A DNA stretch of 64,000 bases from JAGNZR01 sp051656905 (GTDB lineage Bacteria; Fusobacteriota; Fusobacteriia; Fusobacteriales; Fusobacteriaceae), in contig JBOFJQ010000030.1 of NCBI GenBank assembly GCA_051656905.1, positions 1-64,000 on the forward strand, in the 5' to 3' direction. Numbering within the stretch: the first letter of the stretch is position 1; each line of letters starts with the position of its first letter. A program made the translations under genes and the position numbers. Shown here in pieces: positions 1 through 8,255 of this stretch. Under the pieces are notes generated by a model. It saw only the letters and a list, made by a program, of their open reading frames with translations, was not told where the DNA came from and did not search any database.

Positions 1-124
1 ACTCAGGAAAACTCTCGTGGAATTTCTTTGCCTTTGTCACCTCTTCTATTGATAAGATGTCTGCACAGTTTTTTATCTCTGATTTTGGCAGATTATTTTT
101 TTCCCATTTAATGTGTTTATCCAT
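1..124 (-). CDS. dpaL: Diaminopropionate ammonia-lyase, N-terminal fragment (runs off the left edge)
   Basis: Only the first 41 codons are in the window. The protein starts MDKHIKWEKNN and continues to KAKKFHESFPE, which resembles the N-terminus of the PLP enzyme 2,3-diaminopropionate ammonia-lyase (YgeX/DpaL), where a K-x-HxxF segment precedes the TPL substrate loop. A good GGAGGT ribosome site lies 7 bases before the ATG. The fold-type II PLP lysine and the rest of the enzyme are outside, so the call rests on the short N-terminus and on the regulator next to it. An unrelated start is possible. Confidence 0.5.
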   Translation of the reverse strand, partial: MDKHIKWEKNNLPKSEIKNCADILSIEEVTKAKKFHESFPE

Positions 125-300
125 TATATTTACCTCCAAATTAGTTTTACTCATGTATATGTTATACTATGGTGTGTACAATGTAACAATTCACTTTTTT
201 AGTACTTAAAGTATTTTTATTAAACATTTATTTTTACAGTAACCTTTTAAAGAGTTTTTTTATTATTTTGATAGTGACCATTTTAATTTTTTTGTAATAA

Positions 301-328
301 AAAAACTCTTTATTACAAAGAGTTTTTT
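301..328 (-). terminator. Intrinsic terminator overlapping the regulator stop codon
   Basis: An 11-bp inverted repeat (AAAAACTCTTT with AAAGAGTTTTT, loop ATTAC) is followed by a T-rich tract on the minus strand. The stop codon of the regulator gene lies inside the stem, so the last codons form half of the terminator. It would separate the regulator from the dpaL-like gene. Confidence 0.75.
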
Positions 329-1977
329 ATCTTATCTAAGTCTTTTTTATCTATTTGATAATTTTCCATTTTTCTATATAATGTTGCTATTCCTATTCCT
401 AATTTTTTTGCAGCTTTTTGTTTTCCTTCAGTTTCTACTCCGTATTGTATTAAAGCAGCAATTATCTCTTCTCTCTCGATTTCAGTTATTTTTCTAATCT
501 TTCTATTCTTTTTATCATAGTAGTCATCTCTAAATCTAATTTTTTCTGGTATACTTTCAAATTCAATTATCCCATTATTTTTTGTCGACTCTACAACTAT
601 TTTTATTGTTGATTCTAACTCTTTCCAGTTCCCTGGCCATTCATTCTCAATAAGAGTCTTCTTTGCTTTTTCACTTATTCCAATAATATTTTTATCTTGT
701 AATTCAGTTTGCTTATCAATTAAATACTGAATTATATCTTCCATATCATCTTTTCTATATCTTAAACTTGGAATCTCTACAACATTAGAATTCAGTTCAT
801 AATATAAATTTTCTAAAAAATTATTATTTTTAACTTCATCTAAAAGATTTATTCTAGTAGCAACTATAATTCTAACATCTAAAACCAACTCTTTCTCACT
901 ATTAGCTGGATTTACTTTTGAACTTTTTATAAAATATAATAATTTTTTTTGTAATTTTAAAGGAAGATACTCAATTTCGTCTATAAATAAACTTCCTCCA
1001 TCTACACTCTCAAGAAGTCCCACGTGCAAACTTTTATTTATGTCATTTCCAAAGATTTTTTCTTCTAGCTTATCCTCACTCTCATCTCTACAATTAATAC
1101 TTACATATCTTTCCTTACTTCTATCAGAAATATTATGAATCAATTTAGCAACCATAGTTTTATCTGTTCCCATATCACCTTTTATGATTACAGGGTAATT
1201 CAGTGTAGAAATCTTTTGAATTTTACTATTAAGCTCTAAAATAACCTTAGATTTACCAAGTAATAATCCATCTGTTAATTTAGAATATTTCTTTCTATCT
1301 ACATTTTTAAATATAATATAGCTTCTTCCATTATCTGCACCGTAAACAGCACCTTCAATATCTATACATACATTAGACACAGTAAGCTCATACTTATCTT
1401 GCCCTATAGTATTCATTGTAACTTTTTTCCCTACTAAGTCTTTTACATTTTGAAATGCCACATGAGCAGCTCTATTATAATCTAATACTAACCCTTTTTC
1501 ATTTAAGATAATTACAGCCTTAGACATTTTTAAAAACAGTTCATGATAAAGATCAAAGTAATTATCTTGAAATATTTTAGTTCCAATAGTTTTACTAAAG
1601 CTGCTTAAAAAATTAGTATAAGTATCTATGTTGTCAAGTATCTCGTCTCTCTTCTTCTCATTAAAACTTAAAATCCCTAGTACTCCTATAACCTCTTTTT
1701 TTATAAATATAGGAACTGCTATTATTATTTTTTTCATACATTGGCTTGCGTTAAAACATCCTCTGCACTCTTTGTTATTTGTAGGATTTTCTATTATTAC
1801 CATCTCTTTATCCGTTATAGCTTTCTCATAAATAAATTCAGATATTTTCTTTCCTATTTTATTTTTATATATCCCTGTTGCTGCCAATCTTATTCCTGCT
1901 GTATCAACTAAATCCAAATCAACCCCTAGAATATTTGATAATGGCTCTATTAAACTTAAAAATTCTTTATTCATCAT
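313..1977 (-). CDS. NtrC-family (bEBP-like) transcription regulator with GAF/PAS-like sensor and degenerate AAA+ domain
   Basis: The 554-residue protein has an N-terminal GAF-like sensor with a Cys cluster (C71, C74, C80), a PAS-like segment (about 145-235), an AAA+ domain (about 238-465) and a Fis-type helix-turn-helix at the end (about 505-550). The architecture is that of sigma-54 activators such as YgeV. However, the Walker A site reads GDMGTDKT (the Gly before Lys is Asp), the GAFTGA loop after FG309-310 is missing (NDINKSLHVG), and the two arginine-finger positions in FLENLYYEL are Leu388 and Glu394. Walker B (SLFIDE, 329-334) is kept. I infer a DNA-binding sensor that does not drive sigma-54 by ATP hydrolysis. 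It sits 8 bases after moaA, so they are probably co-transcribed, and it precedes the dpaL-like gene. Confidence 0.8.
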   Translation of the reverse strand: MMNKEFLSLIEPLSNILGVDLDLVDTAGIRLAATGIYKNKIGKKISEFIYEKAITDKEMVIIENPTNNKECRGCFNASQCMKKIIIAVPIFIKKEVIGVLGILSFNEKKRDEILDNIDTYTNFLSSFSKTIGTKIFQDNYFDLYHELFLKMSKAVIILNEKGLVLDYNRAAHVAFQNVKDLVGKKVTMNTIGQDKYELTVSNVCIDIEGAVYGADNGRSYIIFKNVDRKKYSKLTDGLLLGKSKVILELNSKIQKISTLNYPVIIKGDMGTDKTMVAKLIHNISDRSKERYVSINCRDESEDKLEEKIFGNDINKSLHVGLLESVDGGSLFIDEIEYLPLKLQKKLLYFIKSSKVNPANSEKELVLDVRIIVATRINLLDEVKNNNFLENLYYELNSNVVEIPSLRYRKDDMEDIIQYLIDKQTELQDKNIIGISEKAKKTLIENEWPGNWKELESTIKIVVESTKNNGIIEFESIPEKIRFRDDYYDKKNRKIRKITEIEREEIIAALIQYGVETEGKQKAAKKLGIGIATLYRKMENYQIDKKDLDKIKNSL

Positions 1978-1985
1978 AACTAAAA

Positions 1986-2963
1986 CTACCCCCCGATTTG
2001 ATTCATTGTCTTCTTTTCAGATTTTTCACTGTTGAATATGTTTTTTTCATTTCTATTATATAATGCTGACAGTATTATTTCTTTTTTCTCTTCTAAAGTT
2101 ATATCTCTATTCATTACTTCTTTTAAGTCTAGAGAGTCCTCTGAACTTAAACAAGTTTTTAGCTCCATTGAAGAAGTTATTCTAACTCTATTACAACTTC
2201 CACAAAAGCATTCACTCATTGGATTTATAAAACCAATACGACCTCTACCACCTTGAATCTTATAATACTTGCTTGTCCCTTCAAAAGTATAAAGATTTTG
2301 CAAATCGTATTTTTTCATAATGATCTTAACAATTTCGTCCCCTGTAAATCCTTTTAACCCTTTTCCTAACCCAATAGGCATTATCTCTATAAATCTCACA
2401 TCTATCTTCTTATTAACACTTAATTCTGCTAGTTTTTGAACAGACTCCTCACTTTGAACATTAGTAATTACAGCATTAACCTTTACTGGTATATCTAAAG
2501 CCAAACATTTTTCTATAGCTTTCAATACTTTATTTACATCTCCACCTCTAGTTAAAGTCCTGTACTCATCTGGATCTAGGGTATCTAAACTTATATTTAT
2601 CCTATTTAATCCTGCTTTTTTTAAATCTTCTATCTTCCTTTCTAATTCCAATCCATTAGTTGTAAGACAAACCTCTTCTATATTAGCTATTTTAGATATT
2701 CCACCTACTATATCTAATAAATCTTGTCTTATTAAAGGCTCTCCACCTGTTAATCTTATTTTTTTTATCCCTATTTTAGAGAAAATCTCTACAATTTCAA
2801 TTATTTCATCTTTAGATAACTCCTCTTGAGTTATCTTACACGGAGATTTTTCTTCTGATATTTTTTCTTTCCAGTCAGGCATGCAATACAGGCATCTAAT
2901 ATTACATTTTTCTGTTAAAGATATTCTCAAGTAATCAATTTCTCTTCCAAACTTATCTTTCAT
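1986..2963 (-). CDS. moaA: GTP 3',8-cyclase (molybdenum cofactor biosynthesis)
   Basis: MoaA is the radical SAM enzyme that, with MoaC, turns GTP into cyclic pyranopterin monophosphate. The protein has the N-terminal radical SAM cysteines in CNIRCLYC, the GGEPL motif, and the C-terminal cluster motif FCGSCNRVR. I start it at the ATG at 2963, because GAGGTGGG lies just before it; a longer reading from 2993 has no ribosome site. That gives 325 residues, usual for the family. It lies downstream of the moaB/mogA gene and directly upstream of the regulator. The C-terminus ends in GG, as MoaA proteins do. Confidence 0.95.
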   Translation of the reverse strand: MKDKFGREIDYLRISLTEKCNIRCLYCMPDWKEKISEEKSPCKITQEELSKDEIIEIVEIFSKIGIKKIRLTGGEPLIRQDLLDIVGGISKIANIEEVCLTTNGLELERKIEDLKKAGLNRINISLDTLDPDEYRTLTRGGDVNKVLKAIEKCLALDIPVKVNAVITNVQSEESVQKLAELSVNKKIDVRFIEIMPIGLGKGLKGFTGDEIVKIIMKKYDLQNLYTFEGTSKYYKIQGGRGRIGFINPMSECFCGSCNRVRITSSMELKTCLSSEDSLDLKEVMNRDITLEEKKEIILSALYNRNEKNIFNSEKSEKKTMNQIGG

Positions 2964-3020
2964 ACCCACCTCTTTTATTTTAAAATTAATCAATTTTATA
3001 TTTTTTATACTTAAAAATTT

Positions 3021-3512
3021 TTATTTTCTAGCACAATCTTGTGACCCTTTTATAATAAGGTCTATTCCATGAGTGATTGTATCAATTATATATTCTAAAG
3101 ATTCCCTTACCGCTTTAGGGCTTCCCGGGAGATTTATTATTAAGGTCTTTCCTTTTATTCCGGAAACCCCTCTTGAAAGCATAGCTCTTTTTGTTATAGT
3201 CATAGAATATGCTCTTATTGCTTCTGATATTCCAGGAACCTCTTTTTGAATAACTTTTTTTGTTGCCTCAGGTGTATTATCTCTAAAAGAAAACCCTGTT
3301 CCACCTGTTGTTAGTATAAGATTTATTTTTTCATTTTCACATAATCTTTCTAAAGTATCTACAATTCCTATATATTCGTCTGAAATAAGTATTTTTTCAG
3401 ATATTTCAAATTTATTTTTTAATAAAATTTCTTCTATAACACCTGTACTTGTATCCTCTCTTTCCCCTACAGATCCTTTATCACTTAAACACACTATTGC
3501 GGCTGTATACAT
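3021..3512 (-). CDS. MogA/MoaB-type molybdopterin adenylyltransferase
   Basis: The 163-residue protein has the MoCF-binding fold: TTGGTG followed by an R-DNTPEAT stretch, and NLPGSPKAVRE near the end. Such proteins adenylylate molybdopterin before metal insertion. I start it at the ATG at 3512, which has AGGGAG upstream; a longer in-frame reading to 3578 adds a basic stretch without a ribosome site. MogA and MoaB cannot be separated by eye. It pairs with moaA 57 bases downstream, so this is a molybdenum cofactor segment. The other moa/moe genes are not in the window. Confidence 0.9.
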   Translation of the reverse strand: MYTAAIVCLSDKGSVGEREDTSTGVIEEILLKNKFEISEKILISDEYIGIVDTLERLCENEKINLILTTGGTGFSFRDNTPEATKKVIQKEVPGISEAIRAYSMTITKRAMLSRGVSGIKGKTLIINLPGSPKAVRESLEYIIDTITHGIDLIIKGSQDCARK

Positions 3513-3636
3513 TTTTATTCTCCCTAATTTCCTTATTTTTCTTTTATTTTCCAAATAAAACAAACCGAATAAATACACTATTTTCTTTATTTGTTATCGC
3601 TTATCATTTCTGCAATTATATAACATATTATAATAA

Positions 3637-3690
3637 AAAAAAAGAGAAATTTTATCATAATGATATTTTATCTCTCTTTTTTTATTTTTT
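3637..3690 (-). terminator. Likely bidirectional terminator after ecfT
   Basis: An imperfect A/T-rich inverted repeat centred on ATCATAATGAT with AAAGAGA and TCTCTCTTT arms is flanked by A and T runs. It lies between the ECF transporter operon and the moaB/mogA gene, both on the minus strand. Confidence 0.5.
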
Positions 3691-3735
3691 TCTGTTTGTT
3701 TTTCTCTTATTTTCCATAAGTTTTTCATTGTTTTT

Positions 3736-4524
3736 TTACTTTAATATGAAAAATATATATGCAACACTTGCCAGTGTAAATATAATGTCTTCCTTTCCAA
3801 AAGCATACTCTCTAAATCTAGTTTTTACACTTTTTATACTGTATCCTTTTATCTCCATTGCATTAGCTAACTCTTCAGAACGACTAATTGCAGAATTAAA
3901 CAGAGGTATTAATATATGCCCATAAAACTTTATTTTTTCTATTTTTCCTAACTCTTCTATATCCCACCCTTTTGAAGCTTGAGCGTTTTTGATTCTCTCA
4001 CTCTCTTCAAAAAATGTTGGTATAAATCTAAGGGCGATAGATAGTACTAACGCTACTTCATGAATTGGAACTCCTACTAATTTAAGAGGAAACAGAATAT
4101 CTTCTATTCCATGAGTAATTTGAATAGCTCTAGTAGTAAGTATCATTAAACTAGCTATTCCAACTAAAATAAAGAATCTAAATAAGGCTATCAAACTATT
4201 CTCTAATGCCAAATCATATATTTTAATAAATTTCATTTCATAAAGTACATTCCCACCATGAGTAAAAATTACTTGAATCAGAAGAATCCAACCAAATATT
4301 GTTAGCAAAGGTGATATACTCCCAATAAATTTTTTCAATTTTATCTTAGACAAAATTATAAAAAATATTAATAACCCTGAACTAATTGCTAATATTTCTA
4401 CTTTAGGTATAAAAATTACCACTAGGGACACAATAGAAAATATAAGTATCTTCAATATTGGATTTACTTTATGGAAAAAAGTTATTTCTTTTAAATAAGT
4501 ACCTAATATTTTTTTACTTTCCAT
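3736..4524 (-). CDS. ecfT: ECF transporter transmembrane subunit EcfT
   Basis: The 262-residue membrane protein is the T component that couples the two ATPases to a substrate-binding S protein. It has several hydrophobic segments and near its C-terminal half two short Arg-containing coupling motifs: A-x-R (SIALRFIPTFFEE and AISRSEELANAMEIKGY). It overlaps ecfA2 by 11 bases, consistent with translational coupling, and is the last gene of the four-gene operon. Confidence 0.93.
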   Translation of the reverse strand: MESKKILGTYLKEITFFHKVNPILKILIFSIVSLVVIFIPKVEILAISSGLLIFFIILSKIKLKKFIGSISPLLTIFGWILLIQVIFTHGGNVLYEMKFIKIYDLALENSLIALFRFFILVGIASLMILTTRAIQITHGIEDILFPLKLVGVPIHEVALVLSIALRFIPTFFEESERIKNAQASKGWDIEELGKIEKIKFYGHILIPLFNSAISRSEELANAMEIKGYSIKSVKTRFREYAFGKEDIIFTLASVAYIFFILK

Positions 4525-5365
4525 TATGACACCTCATATATTCACGTTTTAAAATCTCTATTGAATCCTCTTTTGTATTTAAAATATCTTCATTTCCTTT
4601 TAAAAAATCATTTCTATATAATATATCAATATAATGAGGGATAAATTTATACTCTTTAGAAAAAGTATCTATATTCTTTAACAGTTCATTTTTAGCTCCA
4701 TTAAATCTTATCTTTCCCTCTTCCATTAATATTACTCTATTTATATCTGGCCAAATTGCATCTAAATCATGAGATACAACAATAATTGTAACCCCTCTAC
4801 TATTAAGCAATTTCAAGCTATTAAATAAAGCATTTTTGTTTTCATAATCTAAACCTATTGTTGGTTCATCTAAAACTAGAATTTGTGGTGCCATTATAAC
4901 TACACTTGCTATAGCTACTCTACGTTTTTCCCCACCTGATAACCCTCTATAATTTCTTCTAAAAATGCAATCATCTAAATTAAAAATATGCTTTATATTT
5001 TCTAACTCTTTTTCTATTATTTCATCATCTATTTTAAATTTTTTAGGAGCAAACAACAAATCATCTAATACAGTATCAGAAAACAGTTGTTCATCTGGAA
5101 ATTGAAAAACTACTCCTATTTTCTTTCTTAACTCTTTTAAATTTTTGCTCTTTCTATTAATTTCATTTTCCATTACTGTTATTTTACCACTATCAGCTCT
5201 TAATATTCCATTTAAATGCTTTAAAAGTGTTGATTTTCCACTACCAGAACGACCTACAATACCTATAAAGTCACCTTTTTTTACAGTTAAATCTATCCCT
5301 TCTAAACATTTTTCGTTATCCGAATAAGAGAAAAATAGTTTTTCTATTTCAATTTGCTCAGCCAT
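4514..5365 (-). CDS. ecfA2: ECF transporter ATPase EcfA2
   Basis: ABC ATPase of 283 residues with Walker A GRSGSGKST, Q-loop FQFPDEQLF, signature LSGGEKRR, Walker B ILVLDEPT and a switch histidine in VSHD. The FPDEQLF Q-loop is typical of EcfA2 subunits of energy-coupling factor transporters. It overlaps ecfA1 by 22 bases and ecfT by 11. It should form a heterodimer with EcfA1 on the inner face of the membrane. Confidence 0.93.
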   Translation of the reverse strand: MAEQIEIEKLFFSYSDNEKCLEGIDLTVKKGDFIGIVGRSGSGKSTLLKHLNGILRADSGKITVMENEINRKSKNLKELRKKIGVVFQFPDEQLFSDTVLDDLLFAPKKFKIDDEIIEKELENIKHIFNLDDCIFRRNYRGLSGGEKRRVAIASVVIMAPQILVLDEPTIGLDYENKNALFNSLKLLNSRGVTIIVVSHDLDAIWPDINRVILMEEGKIRFNGAKNELLKNIDTFSKEYKFIPHYIDILYRNDFLKGNEDILNTKEDSIEILKREYMRCHNGK

Positions 5366-6147
5366 TCTTCTACACTCTCCTCAGAATTATTGGATTTTTC
5401 AGCTATTTTCAATGTGTCTACAGCCTCATAATAAAAAGGTTTCTGCAACATATGTTTTTTACATAAACTCATATCTTTAAATAACTCGATAGGGTTAATA
5501 TCTAAAGCAATTTTCCCTCTATCTAAAACTACTACTCTATCTGTCTCTAACAAGTCCTCAGCATCATGAGTAATATGAATAATTGTATGATCTTTTTTTA
5601 TTTCATTCAGCATCTCTCTAACAATTTTTTTCGAATAAGCATCTAGCATTGAAGTTACCTCATCTAATATCAGTACTTCTGGGTTGAAAATTAAAACTCC
5701 TGCTATAGCTACCATCTGTTTTTGTCCACCTGATAATTCAGAAGGATTTTTTTCCAAAAGATCTAGCAAATTAAACTTTTCAGCTATCCAATATACCCTT
5801 TCTTTTATAGCTTCTCTATGAATCCCTCTATTTTCTAAAGCAAAAGCTAAATCATCTAAAACTGTATTTCCTATTATTTGATTATTAGGATTTTGAAAAA
5901 CTAAAGATACTTTTTCTCTAATATTTGTCATTGTTTTAAACTTATATTCTTCATCTAAATAATATATTTTACCACTATCCGCAACTTCTAGTCCAACTAA
6001 AAGTCTGCTAAGCGTTGATTTTCCACTTCCATTCCTTCCTGCTATCCCTAAAAACTCTCCCTTTTTCACATGAAAAGAAAGATCGTCAATTACATTTTTT
6101 TCTTCATATTTCAGAGATAAATTTTCTATTTTTAATATATGTTCCAT
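5344..6147 (-). CDS. ecfA1: ECF transporter ATPase EcfA1
   Basis: ABC ATPase of 267 residues: Walker A GRNGSGKST, Q-loop FQNPNNQIIG, signature LSGGQKQM, Walker B VLILDEVTSMLD and H-loop ITHDAED. The NPNNQ Q-loop is characteristic of EcfA1. It begins 11 bases after the S component gene and overlaps ecfA2, so all four genes are likely one transcript. Confidence 0.93.
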   Translation of the reverse strand: MEHILKIENLSLKYEEKNVIDDLSFHVKKGEFLGIAGRNGSGKSTLSRLLVGLEVADSGKIYYLDEEYKFKTMTNIREKVSLVFQNPNNQIIGNTVLDDLAFALENRGIHREAIKERVYWIAEKFNLLDLLEKNPSELSGGQKQMVAIAGVLIFNPEVLILDEVTSMLDAYSKKIVREMLNEIKKDHTIIHITHDAEDLLETDRVVVLDRGKIALDINPIELFKDMSLCKKHMLQKPFYYEAVDTLKIAEKSNNSEESVEEWLSKLK

Positions 6148-6158
6148 TTTTTCTCCTT

Positions 6159-6719
6159 CTATTTTACCAGATATCTTTCTTTCAATTTTTTATGAATTAA
6201 ATAATAAACAACAGACTGGACAAAACCTTTAAATATATTAAAACTACCGTAATAATAAATAATATATTTTAAATAAGAGTTATCTGGTCTTTCTGCCATC
6301 TCTAATATGAAATCCATTTTAAAAAGTTTTGCATAAAAAGGTGTTATGTAATAATAATTAGCTACTAACATGACCAACGTCATTAAAATAGTACCAATTA
6401 ATAGAGAAAATTTTATCATTTTTAAATTATTATATATAAAAATAACCGGCAATACATAGCATAAAGTTGCTATAAAGTTTGTTATTTCTCCTATCCCTGC
6501 ACTTTGTGTAGAAGTAATTACAGTATGCAGTAGAATTTTAATAAAAGCTACTCCTACAGCTACTCCTACCCCTCCAACTAATCCTGAGAAAAGAACAACT
6601 ACGTCTGATATATCAAATTTTAACCATGGAGCAAAAGGAAAAGGAATCACAAATAGCATAACAATCACTGACAACGCACCAAAAACTCCTATAAGTGCTA
6701 CCTTTTTTGTTCTTTGCAT
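6159..6719 (-). CDS. ribU: ECF transporter substrate-binding S component, RibU-like (riboflavin)
   Basis: The 186-residue protein has about six hydrophobic segments. Its N-terminal half carries FPFAPWLKFDISDV and later GIGEITNFIAT, which match the pattern of riboflavin-binding RibU proteins (a FP-x-P-x-x-KxDxSD loop and a G-x-x-NF segment). It is the first gene of an S-A1-A2-T operon, so the module could be dedicated to it, although S components often share the energising module. I see no FMN riboswitch in the leader (6720-6850). Substrate assignment is by motif only. Confidence 0.7.
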   Translation of the reverse strand: MQRTKKVALIGVFGALSVIVMLFVIPFPFAPWLKFDISDVVVLFSGLVGGVGVAVGVAFIKILLHTVITSTQSAGIGEITNFIATLCYVLPVIFIYNNLKMIKFSLLIGTILMTLVMLVANYYYITPFYAKLFKMDFILEMAERPDNSYLKYIIYYYGSFNIFKGFVQSVVYYLIHKKLKERYLVK

Positions 6720-6857
6720 CTAATTTTCCTCCACTATCATTATTTTCAAACTACTATTTAATCTTGAATTATCCATTATATTCTACCCTACCTTCATTTT
6801 ATTTTCAATAGATTTTAATCTTATATTTATATAATAAATTTTTTTAAGTAAAAACCG

Positions 6858-6886
6858 TTGTTTTACAAGCTGTTTTGTGCTATATT
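6858..6886 (+). promoter_or_regulatory. Extended -10 promoter for the Tsx-like porin
   Basis: TTGTTT, a 17-base spacer, then TATATT with TGC just before it (extended -10). The expected start near 6893 leaves a leader of about 100 bases before the porin ATG. Confidence 0.55.
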
Positions 6887-6996
6887 AAAATTATATGCAT
6901 ATTTTAACTGTATTCTATTACTATACACTAATTATATGCAGTGTGCATCATATTATACCTATATTTTTTTATAATTCTAAGGGGGATTATTTTATC

Positions 6997-8007
6997 ATGA
7001 AAAAATTAAGTTTATTACTGGCTTCTTTACTACTAGTTGGTAACGTTGCAAATGCCCAAGTAACAAAAAACTCTTCAAAAGCTGCTATCTTAGCAGAAAA
7101 TCAAAAACTTAAAGCTGAAATTGAAGCTTTAAGAAGTAAACTTTCTACAACTACATCACAAGTAGAGACAAAAACAACTGAAGTAGAAACAGTTAAAGCT
7201 GAACTTGCTGAAACACAGAAGAAAGTTCCTGTTATTGAGCCAGGACACGAAAGAGATAGCAAATGGGTTAACTTTAATATGATTAGCGGAAATAACATGC
7301 ACGGATTTGGAAACACTAAAGACGATTTTTATGGGGAAATCGAAATTGGTGGAAGAAAAGGTATATTTGACTTTTATGGATATATTGATTTTCTTGACGC
7401 TTTACACAATAGCGATTCTGATCTTCATACACCAGATGGTACAAAATCTAACTTCTTTACAGAGTTACAACCAAGAGTATCAATCGACGGTATGTTAGGT
7501 AAAGATTTATCTATTGGACCTGTTAAAGAGTGGTATGTTGCTGGATATGTAAAAGCTGGCGACGGTGATAGTAATAACGGTGGTTTATGGACTAATGGTA
7601 TCGGTTTAGGATCTGATGTTGAAGTTCCTTGGCTTGGAAAAGTTGGATTAAATGTTTATGCACTATATGTTGAAGAAGATTTCAAATCATCAAGAGAAGG
7701 AGAGTGGAACGGTTATTTAGCTAAGACTAACTGGTTCAAACCTTTATACTTCTTTGAAAATGGAACATTCATAGCATACCAAGGTTATATGAACTACATG
7801 TGGGATGCTGGGTATGATAGCAAAAAAGATGGAAATGGAAGATCACAAGATGAGTTCCAAATGTTTAATGGTTTAGCTTTCCACCATAAAGATTTTGCTC
7901 TTCAATATGGATTAAAATATGTTAAAGATATGTGTAATGTAGATAATAGAAATGGAAATGACTCAACTGGTTTTGAGCACTATTTCATAGCTTCATATAA
8001 ATTCTAA
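6997..8007 (+). CDS. Tsx-like outer membrane channel with N-terminal coiled coil
   Basis: The 336-residue protein starts at the ATG at 6997 (AGGGGGA upstream; an in-frame ATG at 6895 lacks one). It has a signal peptide (MKKLSLLLASLLL, likely cleaved after ANA), then a heptad-rich segment (about 27-75 of the mature-start numbering, Leu/Ile/Val-spaced with Lys/Glu) and then a beta-barrel part. The segments RVSIDGMLGKDLSIGPVKEW, DFYGYIDFLDA and EGEWNGYLAKTNWF resemble the nucleoside channel Tsx family. The protein ends in Phe, as outer membrane barrels do. A nucleoside role fits the purine genes nearby but is inferred. Confidence 0.75.
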   Translation: MKKLSLLLASLLLVGNVANAQVTKNSSKAAILAENQKLKAEIEALRSKLSTTTSQVETKTTEVETVKAELAETQKKVPVIEPGHERDSKWVNFNMISGNNMHGFGNTKDDFYGEIEIGGRKGIFDFYGYIDFLDALHNSDSDLHTPDGTKSNFFTELQPRVSIDGMLGKDLSIGPVKEWYVAGYVKAGDGDSNNGGLWTNGIGLGSDVEVPWLGKVGLNVYALYVEEDFKSSREGEWNGYLAKTNWFKPLYFFENGTFIAYQGYMNYMWDAGYDSKKDGNGRSQDEFQMFNGLAFHHKDFALQYGLKYVKDMCNVDNRNGNDSTGFEHYFIASYKF

Positions 8008-8027
8008 TTACAGAATACAATTTTATA

Positions 8028-8077
8028 ATAAAAAAGGTCCAAACTCTTTTGCTAGAAGGGTTTGGACCTTTTCTTTT
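8028..8077 (+). terminator. Strong intrinsic terminator after the porin gene
   Basis: AAAAGGTCCAAAC pairs with GTTTGGACCTTTT across a short loop, followed by T-rich sequence. It ends the porin transcript. Confidence 0.9.
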
Positions 8078-8127
8078 CCCTTTAAAATAATTTATATAAT
8101 TTCCGTTACAATATTTAATAAAATTTC

Positions 8128-8156
8128 TTTATAAAATTCCCATACTATGTTATAAT
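8128..8156 (+). promoter_or_regulatory. Candidate extended -10 promoter for the NMO-fabK pair
   Basis: TATAAT at 8151-8156 is preceded by TGT (extended -10); the -35 position reads TTTATA, which is weak. A small inverted repeat (ACACT...AGTGT, about 8213-8231) lies downstream in the leader and could be an operator. Confidence 0.4.
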
Positions 8157-8255
8157 GCAAAATAGATTATTGTTTTTAACAAATGCTAATCTTAATAATC
8201 ATTAAGCAATTCACACTGTTTTTATAGTGTTACTAGCTTATCCTTAGGAGGAAAA

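Noticed and set aside
125..312. Sigma-54 promoter before the dpaL-like gene
   Set aside because: No TGGCAC-N5-TTGCW is present. The regulator also lacks GAFTGA.
3449..3925. 158-residue plus-strand open frame across the moaB/mogA-ecfT gap
   Set aside because: It is Phe/Leu/Tyr-rich as expected from the antisense of A-rich coding sequence and overlaps two well-supported minus-strand genes.
6720..6850. FMN riboswitch before the RibU-like gene
   Set aside because: None of the conserved RFN pieces is present in the leader.
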